Positions 43,806 through 53,436 of a DNA stretch of 64,000 nt are shown here, piece by piece (position 1 is the stretch's first letter; each line of letters begins with the position of its first letter). The notes under the pieces were generated by a model, which worked only from the letters and a program-made list of their open reading frames with translations, ran no database searches and was not told the DNA's origin. The translations under genes were made by a program, and so were the position numbers. The DNA is from Corynebacterium minutissimum. Lineage in GTDB: Bacteria; Actinomycetota; Actinomycetes; Mycobacteriales; Mycobacteriaceae. The stretch spans positions 1,488,001 to 1,552,000 of the forward strand of contig NZ_CP069533.1 in the NCBI RefSeq assembly GCF_016889765.1, in the 5' to 3' direction.

Positions 43806-45971
43806 ATGAAATTCAATGTGATGGGGCCGCTACAGCGGCTCGGAAAAGCCCTCATGGGTGCCGTGGCGGTGCTGCCCGTCGCGGCGATCCTCAGTGGTGT
43901 TGGCTACTGGATCTCCAGCGCCGCTGGCTCGGAGAACCTCGCCGCCCAGCTGCTCATTAGCTCCGGCGACGCGGTGCTGGCCAATCTGGGCTGGATCTTC
44001 GCCATTGCGATTTCCTTCGGCCTGGCCAAGGATTCCAACGGTGCTGCCGCACTCTCGGGCTTTTTGGCCTTCGCCACGTTCATGAAGCTGCTGGGCCCCG
44101 ACGCCGTGGCCGGTTACCGCGGTATCGAAGACCCCACCGCGCTGACTGGCAACGAGGCACTGGAGTGGGCCGCGGAAGGTTGGAACGCCGTGGGCGGCGG
44201 CAACGTTCTCTTCGGCATTCTCGCCGGCATCATGGCGGCGTGGGTCTATAACCGCTTCCACGCCACCAAGCTGCCGGACTTCCTGGCCTTCTTCTCTGGA
44301 CGGCGCCTCGTGCCGATTCTCACCGCCATTTTCGCCATCGTGGTCTCCGGAATCCTCTACTTCGTGTGGCCGTTCATCTACCACGCGCTGTTCAACTTTG
44401 GTGCCTCCATCCAAGGCCTGGGTGCTGCAGGCGCTGGTATCTACGGTGTGGCCAACCGCCTACTTATCCCGACGGGCCTGCACCACGCGCTGAACTCCGT
44501 CTTCTGGTTCGATGTCATCGGTATCAATGACATTGGCAATTTCCAGAGTGGTCAGAAGACCATCGAGGCAGCCGCCGCCGCTACCTCCGCCGCTGATTGC
44601 CCGGGTATCTGGGCTAACGGCCAGTGCACGGTCGAGGGCGTCGTGGGCCGCTACCAGGCTGGATTCTTCCCCGTCATGATGTTTGGCCTACCGGGTGCGG
44701 CACTTGCCATGTACCTGCGCGCGGATAAGAGCAAGCGCAAGGTCGTCGGCTCGCTCATGGCCGCTGGCGCCCTGGCTTCCTTCTTCACCGGCGTGACCGA
44801 GCCGCTGGAGTTCTCCTTCATGTTCGTTGCCCCGCTGCTCTACGTCGTGCATGCGCTCCTCATGGGTCTCTCCGTCTTCATCGCCGCAGCTATGGAGTGG
44901 ACCGCCGGCTTCGGCTTCTCTGCCGGTTTCGTGGATATGCTGCTTTCCTCGCAGAATCCGCTGGCCAACAAGTGGTACATGCTGCTGGTCATGGGCGTCG
45001 CCTTCTTCGCTCTGTACTTCGTCATCTTCTACTTCCTCATCGGCTGGCTCAACCTCAAGACCCCGGGCCGCGGTGAGGACGATGCTGCCGCAGAGTCCAC
45101 CGAGGATTCCGGTAGCGGTGATGACAAGACCGCAGTTGACGCCGCCCGCATCATCGAGGGGCTTGGCGGCAAGGACAACATTGACTCCCTGGACTACTGC
45201 ACCACGCGTCTGCGTGTCGGCGTGAAGGAGCGCGCGCTTGTCGACGACTCCGTGATCAAACGCGCCGCCGTCTCCGGTGTGATACACCCCTCGGAGAAGA
45301 GCGTCCAGGTCATCGTGGGCCCGGCTGTGCAGTTCATGTATGACGAGGTCAGCCACCAGCTGCGCCACGGCTCCCCGGCCCTGGCCACTGCTGGCGCTGC
45401 GAGCTCGGCAGGTGCCGCGGGTACTGGAGCCAGCGTGCCTGCCAGCGCCGAGGGCGCCAGCAACAGCAGCGCTTCTTCTAGCAGTTCCCACGTCGAGGGC
45501 GAAGGCGTCGACGTGCGTGCCCCGTTCGCCGGAGACGTCGTCGAGCTCTCCCAAGTCCCGGATGCGTCCTTTGCGCAGGGCATGGTGGGCGAAGGTTTTG
45601 CGGTGATGCCTGATGCCGTCGATGCCTTCGACGTCTGCGCTCCCGTAGACGGCACCATCACCATGATCTTCAAGACGCGCCATGCCTTCGGTATGCAGAC
45701 CGCGGATGGGCTGGACCTGCTTATCCACATCGGTATCGACACCGTGGAGCTCAAGGGCGAAGGTTTTACGGCCCTGGCCAAGAAGGGCGACACCGTCACC
45801 GCCGGCACGCCGATCATCGCGGTGGAGGCAAGCAAGCTGCGCGAGCGCGGCGTCAATCTCATCACCCCGGTGGTGTGCCCGACGGCCAAGCAGGTCGCCG
45901 GCATCGACATCGCCCGCGAGGGCCATGCCTTGCCAGGCGAGGTCGCAGCAACCATCAAGCGCAGCAGCTAA
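43806..45971 (+). CDS. nagE: PTS N-acetylglucosamine transporter, IICBA
   Basis: 721 residues. The EIIC domain (about 1-420) has some ten membrane helices and the motif TGLHHALNSVFWFDV; the EIIB domain (about 435-520) has the phospho-Cys in DSLDYCTTRLRVGV; an Ala/Ser-rich linker follows; the EIIA-Glc-type domain (about 560-721) carries the phospho-His in DLLIHIGIDTVELKGEGF. It imports and phosphorylates GlcNAc (domain order as NagE). AGAAAGGA lies upstream of the ATG. Confidence 0.94.
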   Translation: MKFNVMGPLQRLGKALMGAVAVLPVAAILSGVGYWISSAAGSENLAAQLLISSGDAVLANLGWIFAIAISFGLAKDSNGAAALSGFLAFATFMKLLGPDAVAGYRGIEDPTALTGNEALEWAAEGWNAVGGGNVLFGILAGIMAAWVYNRFHATKLPDFLAFFSGRRLVPILTAIFAIVVSGILYFVWPFIYHALFNFGASIQGLGAAGAGIYGVANRLLIPTGLHHALNSVFWFDVIGINDIGNFQSGQKTIEAAAAATSAADCPGIWANGQCTVEGVVGRYQAGFFPVMMFGLPGAALAMYLRADKSKRKVVGSLMAAGALASFFTGVTEPLEFSFMFVAPLLYVVHALLMGLSVFIAAAMEWTAGFGFSAGFVDMLLSSQNPLANKWYMLLVMGVAFFALYFVIFYFLIGWLNLKTPGRGEDDAAAESTEDSGSGDDKTAVDAARIIEGLGGKDNIDSLDYCTTRLRVGVKERALVDDSVIKRAAVSGVIHPSEKSVQVIVGPAVQFMYDEVSHQLRHGSPALATAGAASSAGAAGTGASVPASAEGASNSSASSSSSHVEGEGVDVRAPFAGDVVELSQVPDASFAQGMVGEGFAVMPDAVDAFDVCAPVDGTITMIFKTRHAFGMQTADGLDLLIHIGIDTVELKGEGFTALAKKGDTVTAGTPIIAVEASKLRERGVNLITPVVCPTAKQVAGIDIAREGHALPGEVAATIKRSS

Positions 45972-46021
45972 TCTGCCCCCGGCCCACCTCAGGGACCGGC
46001 GGGACTAAAACCCAGACACCA

Positions 46022-46097
46022 AAAACTGCCCTAGTTGCCAAAACCTTCGCTCCACATCGCATGAAACAAGGTTGGTTTTGGCAACTCGGGCAGTTTT
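46022..46097. repeat. 24-bp inverted repeat downstream of nagE
   Basis: Arms 46022-46045 and 46074-46097 (AAAACTGCCC... and ...GGGCAGTTTT) pair over 24 bp with a single mismatch; the loop is 28 nt. Being T-rich at both outer ends (AAAA/TTTT), it may be a bidirectional terminator between the convergent nagE and acyl-CoA synthetase genes, but it is longer than usual. Confidence 0.7.
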
Positions 46098-46137
46098 GGC
46101 TCGGAGGGTTCTATGTCTTGAGAGGAATAGGCGTGGG

Positions 46138-47799
46138 CTAGTCGGTGCTGCGCAGCAGGCGCGGCACCACCTTGCCGGTGGCATTGCGTGGCAACTTGTC
46201 CAGGAAGTGGACGTCGCGCGGCACGGAGTGGTCGGCGAGGTTCTCGCGGACCCAGGTACGAATGGCGTCGGCAGTCACGGCGTTGCCCAGGGCATCGCGC
46301 GTGGTCACGGCCCACACGGCGATGCGCTGGAAGGTGGTCTCATCCTCCACGCCGCCGGCATGTACCTCCGCGATGCCCGGCATGGCCTCAAGCACCTCAG
46401 TGACCGACTGCGGGTGCACGTTTTCACCGCCGACGATGATCATGTCATCCGCGCGCCCCACCACATGGAGGTAACCGTCGGGATCGATATAGCCCAGGTC
46501 ACCGATGGAAATGAGCCCATCCACCTTATTGAGCGGAATCTTCGGGTTGGTATAGCCAATGAGGGCGGTCGAATTGGTCAGGTAAATTTCGCCCACTTCA
46601 CCGCGGGGAACCTCGTTGCCGTCCTCATCGAGGATGCGCAGTTTGGTGCCGGAGGCAATTTTGCCGCCAATGGTGGGGTCTTTGGCCACCTCCTCCATGC
46701 TGGCCGTCGATGCCAACGCGAGCTCCGTCGAACCATAGACATTGCACAGAATCGGGCCGAAGCGCTCGTGGGTTTCCTTGACAATCTCCGGGGTCAGAGC
46801 ATGACCGGCCGAGGCAATGAACTGCAGGCTCGAGGTATCGAAGCTGGAATCCGGGTCCGCCTCAACCATTTGGCGGAAGAAGACGGGGGAGGAGAGCAGA
46901 CCATCGAGCTGGTAGCGCTGAATGTCGTCGAGCGCAGCCGTCGGGTCAAAGACGCGCCGCGTCACGATGGTGTTGCGCAGGCCTAGTGCAATGTTGATGC
47001 AGGCCCAGCCCCACGTATGGAAAATGGAAGCGGTCATCTGCACCTTCTGGTTCGCACGCCACGGCACCGAGCCCACGATGGAGGCAACGACCACCGGCAG
47101 CGTGGGCTCCGGGCGCATGATGCCCTTGGGAATTCCGGTAGTTCCGGACGACATGAGCACGATATGCCCGTGTTGGGGCCAGGCAGGAAGCTTGTGCTTC
47201 GCGACGTCCCGCGGGCGCATCACAATCTGGTGCAGCGTAGGGGCCGCAGCCAGCATCGCCGGACGATCCACACCGGATTCATGAGCGATGACGACGGAAA
47301 GGCCTTCAGGGAGGTCGCCAGCGGGGTAAAGGCGGTCAATGAACTCGTCATCGATGACGAGCACGTTGATGCGGTTTTCCTCGATGCAGCCGGCCAGCTG
47401 CTCCGGGGAGGAACCCACGTTGAGCAAGAAGATGTGCGCGCCCGCATAGCCCTTGGCTGCCAACGGGGTAATGATGCCGCGGCCGTTGCGGGCCATGACG
47501 CCTAAGCGGATCTCGTCGAGGTTTTTCGAGAGCAGCCAGCGCGCGAAGGTCTGGGAGTGATCGCGGAGCTGGCGGTAGGTGAGGGCCCCGTCGTCGTCGA
47601 TAAGCGCCAGGCGTTCCGGGCAGGTCAGGTAGGCCTGCTCGACCTCGCGGGCGGTGGTGAAACGGTAGCGTGCCAAGACAGGCAGGGTCGCAGCCCAAGC
47701 GCGGGGCCCACCGGCGGGGCTGATGAGGCCGGCGTGGAAGAGCGAGGGGATAAACCGCGCGATCGCGTTGGCGTGGAAGGTGATATCAGAAAGCTTCAT
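46138..47799 (-). CDS. AMP-binding acyl-CoA synthetase (FadD-like)
   Basis: 553 residues. Motifs: IVLMSSGTTGIPKGIMRPE (P-loop, near 216), NVYGSTELALAST (A5), SIGDLGYIDPDGYLHVVGRADDMI (A7/A8) and PRNATGKVVPRLL (A10 Lys). It activates a fatty or related carboxylic acid as adenylate and CoA ester. It is single and divergent from the GDSL hydrolase. The precise acid is unknown. Confidence 0.9.
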   Translation of the reverse strand: MKLSDITFHANAIARFIPSLFHAGLISPAGGPRAWAATLPVLARYRFTTAREVEQAYLTCPERLALIDDDGALTYRQLRDHSQTFARWLLSKNLDEIRLGVMARNGRGIITPLAAKGYAGAHIFLLNVGSSPEQLAGCIEENRINVLVIDDEFIDRLYPAGDLPEGLSVVIAHESGVDRPAMLAAAPTLHQIVMRPRDVAKHKLPAWPQHGHIVLMSSGTTGIPKGIMRPEPTLPVVVASIVGSVPWRANQKVQMTASIFHTWGWACINIALGLRNTIVTRRVFDPTAALDDIQRYQLDGLLSSPVFFRQMVEADPDSSFDTSSLQFIASAGHALTPEIVKETHERFGPILCNVYGSTELALASTASMEEVAKDPTIGGKIASGTKLRILDEDGNEVPRGEVGEIYLTNSTALIGYTNPKIPLNKVDGLISIGDLGYIDPDGYLHVVGRADDMIIVGGENVHPQSVTEVLEAMPGIAEVHAGGVEDETTFQRIAVWAVTTRDALGNAVTADAIRTWVRENLADHSVPRDVHFLDKLPRNATGKVVPRLLRSTD

Positions 47800-47962
47800 A
47801 AGATTCTCGTGGTGGGGTAGAGGCGATAGGGAGGGGATAGAAAGGCCGTCAATCAGAGCAATATGTTAAAGGTGTTGCTATTGTTACATAAGCTTCAATC
47901 GTTAGCTTAGTCTATTATGGTTTCGGTCTAGAACATACTCTTTCCCGAAAGGAACTCGTCAC

Positions 47963-48778
47963 GTGAAGTCTACTCGGCGCCTCGCGGCCTTCTGTGCAAC
48001 CCTCCTCGTGGCAGTTGGCCTGTCCCACGTTCCCCAGGCAGCAGCCGCGGAACGCAACCTCGTTGCCTTTGGCGACTCCGTCCTGGCAGACCCGCAGTTG
48101 GACACCTACCTCTCCTCGCGCTTGGGCTCGTCCGGCCGCAATCCCAGCCTGGATTGTCCATCCGGTAATAACTTTGCCAAGCGTACCGCCGCCAAGCTGG
48201 GCATGCCGGTGGCGGACTTCTCCTGCTCCGGTGCAGTATCGATGTCCCAGGGTCCACAGATGAACGCGCAGGTTGATGATGCAATTCGCCGTGGCAAGCT
48301 CACCGCTGAGACCCAACGCGTGATCTACGCCGGCGGTTTCAATGACACGTACAACAACGCTGGGCTGTCTGATAAGGACATGCGTGCCCGCTGGGTTGGC
48401 GCCAACGCGCCGATTATTCACAAGATTCGTGCCGCTGCGCCGAATGCCCGCATTCAGATTGTGGGTTACCCGACTATCGGTTCTGGTGACCGCTACTGCC
48501 TTATCCACGTTGGCCCTAAGCCGGCTGATGCCACCGCTTTGCCGATGGTCCAGCGCTATGAGAATGTCACGCAGTGGATGCAGGTGGACCTGGCTCACGC
48601 GACCGGCACGGAGTTTGTAGATATGAAGCCGATGACGTGGGACCGTGGCATGTGTGCGGACGCCAATAAGCGCCTGTGGGCGGGCCTCGTGGACTTCTCC
48701 GCGGGTCCGGGTAACCTGCCTTTGCATGTCAATGCGCGTGGTCACGAGTTTGTGGCCAACCACCTCGCTAGCTTCTAA
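47963..48778 (+). CDS. Secreted SGNH/GDSL hydrolase
   Basis: 271 residues. Signal peptide FCATLLVAVGLSHVPQAAAA with an AxA cut near residue 29. Block I is VAFGDSVLADP (catalytic Ser), block III is GGFNDTYNN, and block V is LHVNARGHEFVANHL (Asp-less variant, catalytic His present). Cys residues at about 55, 78, 179 and 231 suggest two disulfides. Expected activity is esterase or lipase outside the membrane. CCGAAAGGAA lies before the GTG start. Confidence 0.87.
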   Translation: MKSTRRLAAFCATLLVAVGLSHVPQAAAAERNLVAFGDSVLADPQLDTYLSSRLGSSGRNPSLDCPSGNNFAKRTAAKLGMPVADFSCSGAVSMSQGPQMNAQVDDAIRRGKLTAETQRVIYAGGFNDTYNNAGLSDKDMRARWVGANAPIIHKIRAAAPNARIQIVGYPTIGSGDRYCLIHVGPKPADATALPMVQRYENVTQWMQVDLAHATGTEFVDMKPMTWDRGMCADANKRLWAGLVDFSAGPGNLPLHVNARGHEFVANHLASF

Positions 48779-48800
48779 AGGCGAACTCGAATTCCCTCTG

Positions 48801-48828
48801 GGCTCGGGCGACGTCGCCCGAGCCTTTC
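48801..48828 (+). terminator. Terminator of the GDSL hydrolase gene
   Basis: Perfect 24-bp palindrome GGCTCGGGCGAC/GTCGCCCGAGCC (48801-48824), followed by TTTCG. It ends only 17 bp before the next start codon, so it may also influence the dehydrogenase gene. Confidence 0.75.
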
Positions 48829-48844
48829 GCGTACCCTCGCGGGC

Positions 48845-49993
48845 ATGACTGTTAATGAAAATGTAAATGAAAATAGCTCCCAGCAAGGTGCGGAGATTGT
48901 CCGCGGCGTCATCGCGCGCTCCAAAGGTGCGCCCGTCGAGACCGTCAACATCGTAGTTCCCGCCCCCGGTGAGCACGATGTCATCGTCAAGGTGCAGGCC
49001 TGCGGTGTCTGCCATACCGACTTGGCCTACCGCGATGGTGACATCGAGGATGCTTTCCCCTTCCTGCTGGGCCATGAGGCGGCGGGCGTCGTCGAGCGCG
49101 TAGGTTCTGCCGTTACGCACGTCGAGGTCGGCGACTTCGTCATCTTGAACTGGCGCGCGGTGTGCGGTGAGTGCCGTGCCTGCAAGAAGGGCGAGCCGAA
49201 GTACTGCTTCAATACCCACAACGCGTCCACGAGCATGAAGCTTGCCGATGGCGACGCGGATGCCGGCACCGAGCTCACCCCGGCGCTCGGCATTGGTTCC
49301 TTCGCCGAGAAGACCCTGGTCCACGAGGGCCAGTGCACCAAGGTAGAGGAGACCGACCCGGCCGCCGCCGGTCTGCTCGGCTGCGGCATCATGGCGGGCT
49401 TGGGCGCGGCCGTCAACACCGCTGACATCCAGCTTGGCGAGTCCGTGGCTGTCTTCGGCTGCGGTGGTGTGGGCACTGCTGCGATTGCCGGCGCGAAGCT
49501 GGCCGGTGCGGCGAAAATTATTGCTGTGGACCTTGATGAAAACAAGCTGGAGACCGCCCGCGAGTTCGGCGCAACTGACACGATTTGCGGCAAGGACCTC
49601 TCCGAGGATGAGGTAATCGAGGCCGTGCGTGAGCTTACCGACGGCTTCGGCACCGATGTCACCATTGATGCCGTGGGTATCCAGCCCACGTGGCGCCAGG
49701 CTTTCTACTCCCGCGACCACGCCGGCCGCATGGTGATGGTGGGCGTTCCCAATCTCACCGACCATGTCGACATCCCCGCCATCGACCTCTATGGCCGCGG
49801 CGGTTCCATCAAGCCGGCGTGGTACGGCGACTGCCTGCCCGAGCGCGACTTCCCGGCCTACGTATCCCTGTCCAAGAACGGCCAGTTCCCGCTGGACAAG
49901 TTCGTCTCCGAGCGCATTGCGCTAGACGACGTCGAAGAGGCCTTCGGCACCATGAAGGCCGGCAAGGTTCTGCGGTCCGTCGTCGAATTCTAA
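48845..49993 (+). CDS. S-(hydroxymethyl)mycothiol dehydrogenase (mycothiol-dependent formaldehyde dehydrogenase)
   Basis: 382 residues of the zinc alcohol dehydrogenase class III-like family. Catalytic zinc Cys in [24 protein letters not shown], structural zinc site [15 protein letters not shown], and the NAD loop [13 protein letters not shown]. Sequence [10 protein letters not shown] and the neighbour MBL hydrolase fit the mycothiol enzyme (MscR/AdhE) used for formaldehyde and S-nitrosomycothiol detoxification. It is 56 bp upstream of its partner. Confidence 0.9.
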   Translation: MTVNENVNENSSQQGAEIVRGVIARSKGAPVETVNIVVPAPGEHDVIVKVQACGVCHTDLAYRDGDIEDAFPFLLGHEAAGVVERVGSAVTHVEVGDFVILNWRAVCGECRACKKGEPKYCFNTHNASTSMKLADGDADAGTELTPALGIGSFAEKTLVHEGQCTKVEETDPAAAGLLGCGIMAGLGAAVNTADIQLGESVAVFGCGGVGTAAIAGAKLAGAAKIIAVDLDENKLETAREFGATDTICGKDLSEDEVIEAVRELTDGFGTDVTIDAVGIQPTWRQAFYSRDHAGRMVMVGVPNLTDHVDIPAIDLYGRGGSIKPAWYGDCLPERDFPAYVSLSKNGQFPLDKFVSERIALDDVEEAFGTMKAGKVLRSVVEF

Positions 49994-50049
49994 AGACAGC
50001 CGAATCTTCACAAGCATGCGCTTTACCTCAGCCCGGAAAGGAACCCGAA

Positions 50050-50670
50050 ATGAAGATTGAACAGTTTGTCACCTCTGGCACCTTCCGCCTCGATGGTGGC
50101 GAGTGGGACGTGGACAACAACGTCTACATCGTCTCCGGTGGCCAGGAGCTTTACATCGTGGATCCGGCGCACGACGCCGAGCGTATCTACGACGAGGTGG
50201 GCGAGCGCTCCGTGACGGGCGTGCTGCTGACCCACGCGCACAACGATCACTGTGAGCTCGCTCCTGAGATTGCTGAGCACTATGGTGTGCAGCTCTACCT
50301 CCATCCGGATGACGAGCAGCTGTGGCGCGAAACCCACGCGGAGGCTAACTACGCCGCGCTGGAGGATAACCAGATCTTCAAGATTGGTGGGGAGGACCTC
50401 GTGGTCTTCCATACTCCGGGCCACTCCCCGGGCTGCGTCGTGCTGTACGACGCCGCCGATAGCACCCTGCTCTCCGGTGACACCCTCTTCAACGGTGGCC
50501 CGGGAGCTACGGGCCGCAAGTACTCCGACTTCGATGTCATCATCGAGTCCCTGCGCAACCGCGTGCTCAACCTTCCGCCGGAGACCCGCGTTCTGCCGGG
50601 CCACGGCGATGAGACCACCGTGGGCGCGGAAGCTGCCCGCATCGACGAGTACGTTGCGCGCGGCTATTAA
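50050..50670 (+). CDS. MBL-fold hydrolase of the mycothiol pathway
   Basis: 206 residues from the ATG at 50050 with GGAAAGGA upstream. Metal motifs LLTHAHNDHCEL, HTPGHSPGCVV, LLSGDTLFNGG and LPGHGDET are complete and give a glyoxalase II-type hydrolase. The gene follows the mycothiol dehydrogenase, as in mycobacteria (Rv2259-Rv2260, recalled), so hydrolysis of the mycothiol thioester or formate adduct is the inferred task. Confidence 0.88.
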   Translation: MKIEQFVTSGTFRLDGGEWDVDNNVYIVSGGQELYIVDPAHDAERIYDEVGERSVTGVLLTHAHNDHCELAPEIAEHYGVQLYLHPDDEQLWRETHAEANYAALEDNQIFKIGGEDLVVFHTPGHSPGCVVLYDAADSTLLSGDTLFNGGPGATGRKYSDFDVIIESLRNRVLNLPPETRVLPGHGDETTVGAEAARIDEYVARGY

Positions 50671-50682
50671 CTCCTGAACCCT

Positions 50683-50706
50683 GGCCTAGGGCTATGCCCC
50701 TAGGCC
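50683..50706. terminator. Hairpin at the convergent MBL/ccdA junction
   Basis: Perfect 9-bp stem GGCCTAGGG (50683-50691 with 50698-50706), 6-nt loop. It covers the ccdA stop codon. No T tract follows, so termination is uncertain. Confidence 0.45.
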
Positions 50707-51494
50707 GGCGTGCGGGCAGCCTTAATGCCCACCGCCACCGTGGCGGTAAGGGACAGGCCGAACCAGACCCAGGCATCCGCCACGCCTTCGCTGAAGCTGC
50801 GGACCTTGTCCTGCACCGCGAACTGCGCATCCGTGCTCAGCACTGCGGGTAGCGTCGCGCTGCCATAGCTGACGATGAACAGCGCCCCGATGAGCACGAA
50901 GAAGGCGCCCGACACGATGGACAGGGTATTCGTGCGCACGGGGCCTAAAGTGACCTCGCGTCCGCGCAGCCATTTCCACGAGCCAACGTCGAGGCGCTCC
51001 CACAGCGCAGCCAGTAGGAAGAGTGGTGCGGCCATGCCTGCGGCATACGCCACCATGATGAGTCCGCCATAGAGCGCGCTGCCGGATGCAGCAGCGGTGG
51101 TAAGAACAGCGCCCAAGAGCGGGCCCGCGCAAAAACCGGCAAAGCCATATACCGCGCCGAGCAGAAACACTCTGCCCCGGGCCTTACCGGAGAGCGCATC
51201 CATGCCGGGGATGCGGAAACCACCGCCCAGTGCGGTAAAGATTCCCAGCGCGATGATGATCCAGCCTGCCACCGTGATGACCTGGCTGCGGTACTGCGCG
51301 AGGAGGGCGGCCAGCCCCATGCCGATGGGGACGAGCGTGGTGCACAAGCCGAGGAAGAACACCAGGGTCTTGACGAGCAGTTGGCGCTGCGACTCAAAGG
51401 CATAGGCAAAGAAGGCCGGCACCAACAGAGCTGAACAGGGGCTGATCAAGGTCAGCACGCCGGCGATGAGGGCGCCGAAAATTCCGATGCTCAT
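50700..51494 (-). CDS. CcdA/DsbD-type membrane thiol-disulfide transporter
   Basis: 264 residues from the ATG at 51494 (ATGA overlap with the microprotein stop). Six helices; the redox Cys are in helix 1 (LISPCSALLVPAFFAYAF) and in GFCAGPLLGAVL. The family passes reducing equivalents across the membrane to extracytoplasmic thioredoxins; here the DsbA-type protein encoded in the same operon is the natural partner. A longer start upstream is in-frame but passes through the microprotein gene. Confidence 0.88.
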   Translation of the reverse strand: MSIGIFGALIAGVLTLISPCSALLVPAFFAYAFESQRQLLVKTLVFFLGLCTTLVPIGMGLAALLAQYRSQVITVAGWIIIALGIFTALGGGFRIPGMDALSGKARGRVFLLGAVYGFAGFCAGPLLGAVLTTAAASGSALYGGLIMVAYAAGMAAPLFLLAALWERLDVGSWKWLRGREVTLGPVRTNTLSIVSGAFFVLIGALFIVSYGSATLPAVLSTDAQFAVQDKVRSFSEGVADAWVWFGLSLTATVAVGIKAARTPA

Positions 51495-51583
51495 ACGCTC
51501 ACCCCCACCGCATAACCGCCTAGTAGCCCGGTCAGAAGGACGAGCGCGATGAAGACCCACACAATTAGCGGCGGCTTATCCAT
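51491..51583 (-). CDS. Membrane microprotein between dsbA-like and ccdA-like genes, 30 residues
   Basis: ATG at 51583, TGA at 51491-51493. The product is MDKPPLIVWVFIALVLLTGL followed by LGGYAVGVSV, a single membrane helix with a short acidic/basic N-terminus. The ATG overlaps the dsbA-like stop by 8 nt (ATGGATAA), and the TGA overlaps the ccdA-like ATG (ATGA). Two tight overlaps with genuine genes are strong evidence that it is translated. Role unknown; an assembly or stability subunit of the redox pair is a guess. Confidence 0.75.
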   Translation of the reverse strand: MDKPPLIVWVFIALVLLTGLLGGYAVGVSV

Positions 51584-52448
51584 TGGCTGCCTTTCCTAGC
51601 TGCTCTTGGATGATCTGCTCAAATACCTCGGGTGGCTGTGCGCCACCGATGAATTGGTCTCCCACCACGAATGCCGGGGTACCCGTGATACCAATCTGGG
51701 AGGCATAGCGAGTGGCCGTCTCGATGACCTCAGTGTAGGTATCGTCCGTGGCCTGCTGGCGGAACTTATCCAGGTCTGCAACGCCGGCTTGCTTGGCAAA
51801 TTTCATGAAGTCGTCGATGTCGAACTCCGGGTGGCCGCTGATGTCCTTGCTGGCGGTGTAGAGCTCGTGCTTGAACTCCGCGAACTTGCCTTGTGCTGCG
51901 GCAGCGCGTCCGGCCTTGGCGGCCTCGATGGCGGCAGGGCCGTTGACGGGGAAGTCGTTCCATTCAATTCTTACCAAGCCCTTCTCCACGTACTTGGTGA
52001 GGATATCCGGCTCGGTAACGTTGGCGTGGCGGGAGCAGAACGGGCACTCGAAGTCGGAGAACTCTGAAATCACCACGGGGGCATCCACCGCACCGATGGC
52101 GAAAGGATCATCCTCCTTCTTGCGGTGCACCACCGTGATGTCTCCGGACTTGGTGTCACCGCCGGGGCCGAACGTCATCGGGTCCCCCTTCCCGTCGGAG
52201 AATTTCGTTCCGGGGGTGGCCTTGGAGGCGTCGGCAGCCATGTCCTTACTGGAGTCCGCAGGGACCGCGCTGGTCTGTACCTGCTCAGCACCCGGTGCCG
52301 CGTTATCCTTTCCCGTATTGCGTTCACCGAGTAGGAAGCCAATGACGACCACCAAGAGAAGGATGACCACCAGCATTCCCCACACGATGGGGCTGACCGT
52401 GGACAGGGCTGACTTGCGGGAGGATGAGGACTCGCGTGAATTCGGCAT
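51576..52448 (-). CDS. Membrane-anchored DsbA-family thioredoxin-fold protein
   Basis: 290 residues. N-terminal anchor (IVWGMLVVILLLVVVIGFLL, about 20-40), a polar linker, then a thioredoxin fold with insertion. The active site is FECPFCSRH near 131-139 and the cis-Pro loop is ITGTPAFVVGDQF. It belongs to the DSBA-like (Thioredoxin_4) group that oxidises secreted proteins. First gene of a three-gene coupled operon with the microprotein and CcdA-like protein. Confidence 0.9.
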   Translation of the reverse strand: MPNSRESSSSRKSALSTVSPIVWGMLVVILLLVVVIGFLLGERNTGKDNAAPGAEQVQTSAVPADSSKDMAADASKATPGTKFSDGKGDPMTFGPGGDTKSGDITVVHRKKEDDPFAIGAVDAPVVISEFSDFECPFCSRHANVTEPDILTKYVEKGLVRIEWNDFPVNGPAAIEAAKAGRAAAAQGKFAEFKHELYTASKDISGHPEFDIDDFMKFAKQAGVADLDKFRQQATDDTYTEVIETATRYASQIGITGTPAFVVGDQFIGGAQPPEVFEQIIQEQLGKAANG

Positions 52449-52500
52449 GCCGTTACCTTAACCGCTACACGGCGCCGCGCCAGATTAGGGGTGAATTTAA

Positions 52501-53376
52501 TTAGTTGGGACGGCCCTCGTCGGCAGCTGCGAGAAGGTAGTGGCCGTAGCCAGACTTCAGGAGAGGCTGAGCCAGCGCGGTAAGCGCTGCGGCGTCGATG
52601 AAACCTTCTGCAAACGCGGCTACTTCCGGTGAGCCAATGACGGTGCCGGTGCGCTTCTGCATGACTTCCACATATGCGGAGGCCTCACTCATGGAGTCCA
52701 CCGTTCCGGTATCCAGCCACACGTCACCGCGCTGCATGCGCTTGACTCGGAGCCGTCCGCGGCGCAAGTATTCCTCGTTGACGGCGGTGATCTCTAATTC
52801 CCCACGCGCGCTGGGCTTAATGCTCTTCGCAATGTCCACCACGGAATTGTCATAGAAGTACAACCCCACCACAGCGTGGTTGGATTTTGGTGTGGCGGGC
52901 TTTTCTTCAATGGAGAGGGCCTGGCCGGATTCGTCGAAATCGACGACGCCATAGCGCTGCGGGTCGGAGACCTCGTAGGCAAAGATGATGCCGCCATCGG
53001 GGCGGCGGCACTCATTAAGTGCAGTGGAGAAGCCGTGGCCTTCGAAGATGTTGTCACCCAAGACGAGTGCCACGTCGTCATCAGCGATGAAGTCTTCCGC
53101 AATGAGGAAGGCTTGGGCCAAGCCTTCTGGGCGCGGCTGGACCGCATAGTGGAGCATGAGGCCCAGTTGGGAACCATCACCCAACAGGCGCTTGAAGGCG
53201 TCCTGGTCTTCCGGGGTGGTGATGATGAGGATCTCCCGGATACCGGCCTGAATCAAGGTGGTCAGTGGGTAGTAGACCATCGGCTTGTCGTAAATGGGCA
53301 TGAGCTGCTTCGAGATGCCCTTGGTGATGGGGTAGAGGCGCGTGCCGGAACCGCCAGCGAGGATGATGCCCTTCAT
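52501..53376 (-). CDS. rmlA: Glucose-1-phosphate thymidylyltransferase
   Basis: 291 residues from the ATG at 53376. Nucleotidyltransferase start [20 protein letters not shown] with the Lys of [11 protein letters not shown], and [12 protein letters not shown] (metal Asp). It makes dTDP-glucose, the first step of dTDP-rhamnose synthesis for the arabinogalactan linker. In other corynebacteria it lies next to rmlCD; here a COG2865-type gene separates them. A longer start would lie in the repeat region. Confidence 0.95.
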   Translation of the reverse strand: MKGIILAGGSGTRLYPITKGISKQLMPIYDKPMVYYPLTTLIQAGIREILIITTPEDQDAFKRLLGDGSQLGLMLHYAVQPRPEGLAQAFLIAEDFIADDDVALVLGDNIFEGHGFSTALNECRRPDGGIIFAYEVSDPQRYGVVDFDESGQALSIEEKPATPKSNHAVVGLYFYDNSVVDIAKSIKPSARGELEITAVNEEYLRRGRLRVKRMQRGDVWLDTGTVDSMSEASAYVEVMQKRTGTVIGSPEVAAFAEGFIDAAALTALAQPLLKSGYGHYLLAAADEGRPN

Positions 53377-53436
53377 GAGGTTTAAGCTTAACGGAGGAGG
53401 GGCCAGCGCTGGGGCGCGGCGGCGCGGGCTGGGGAA

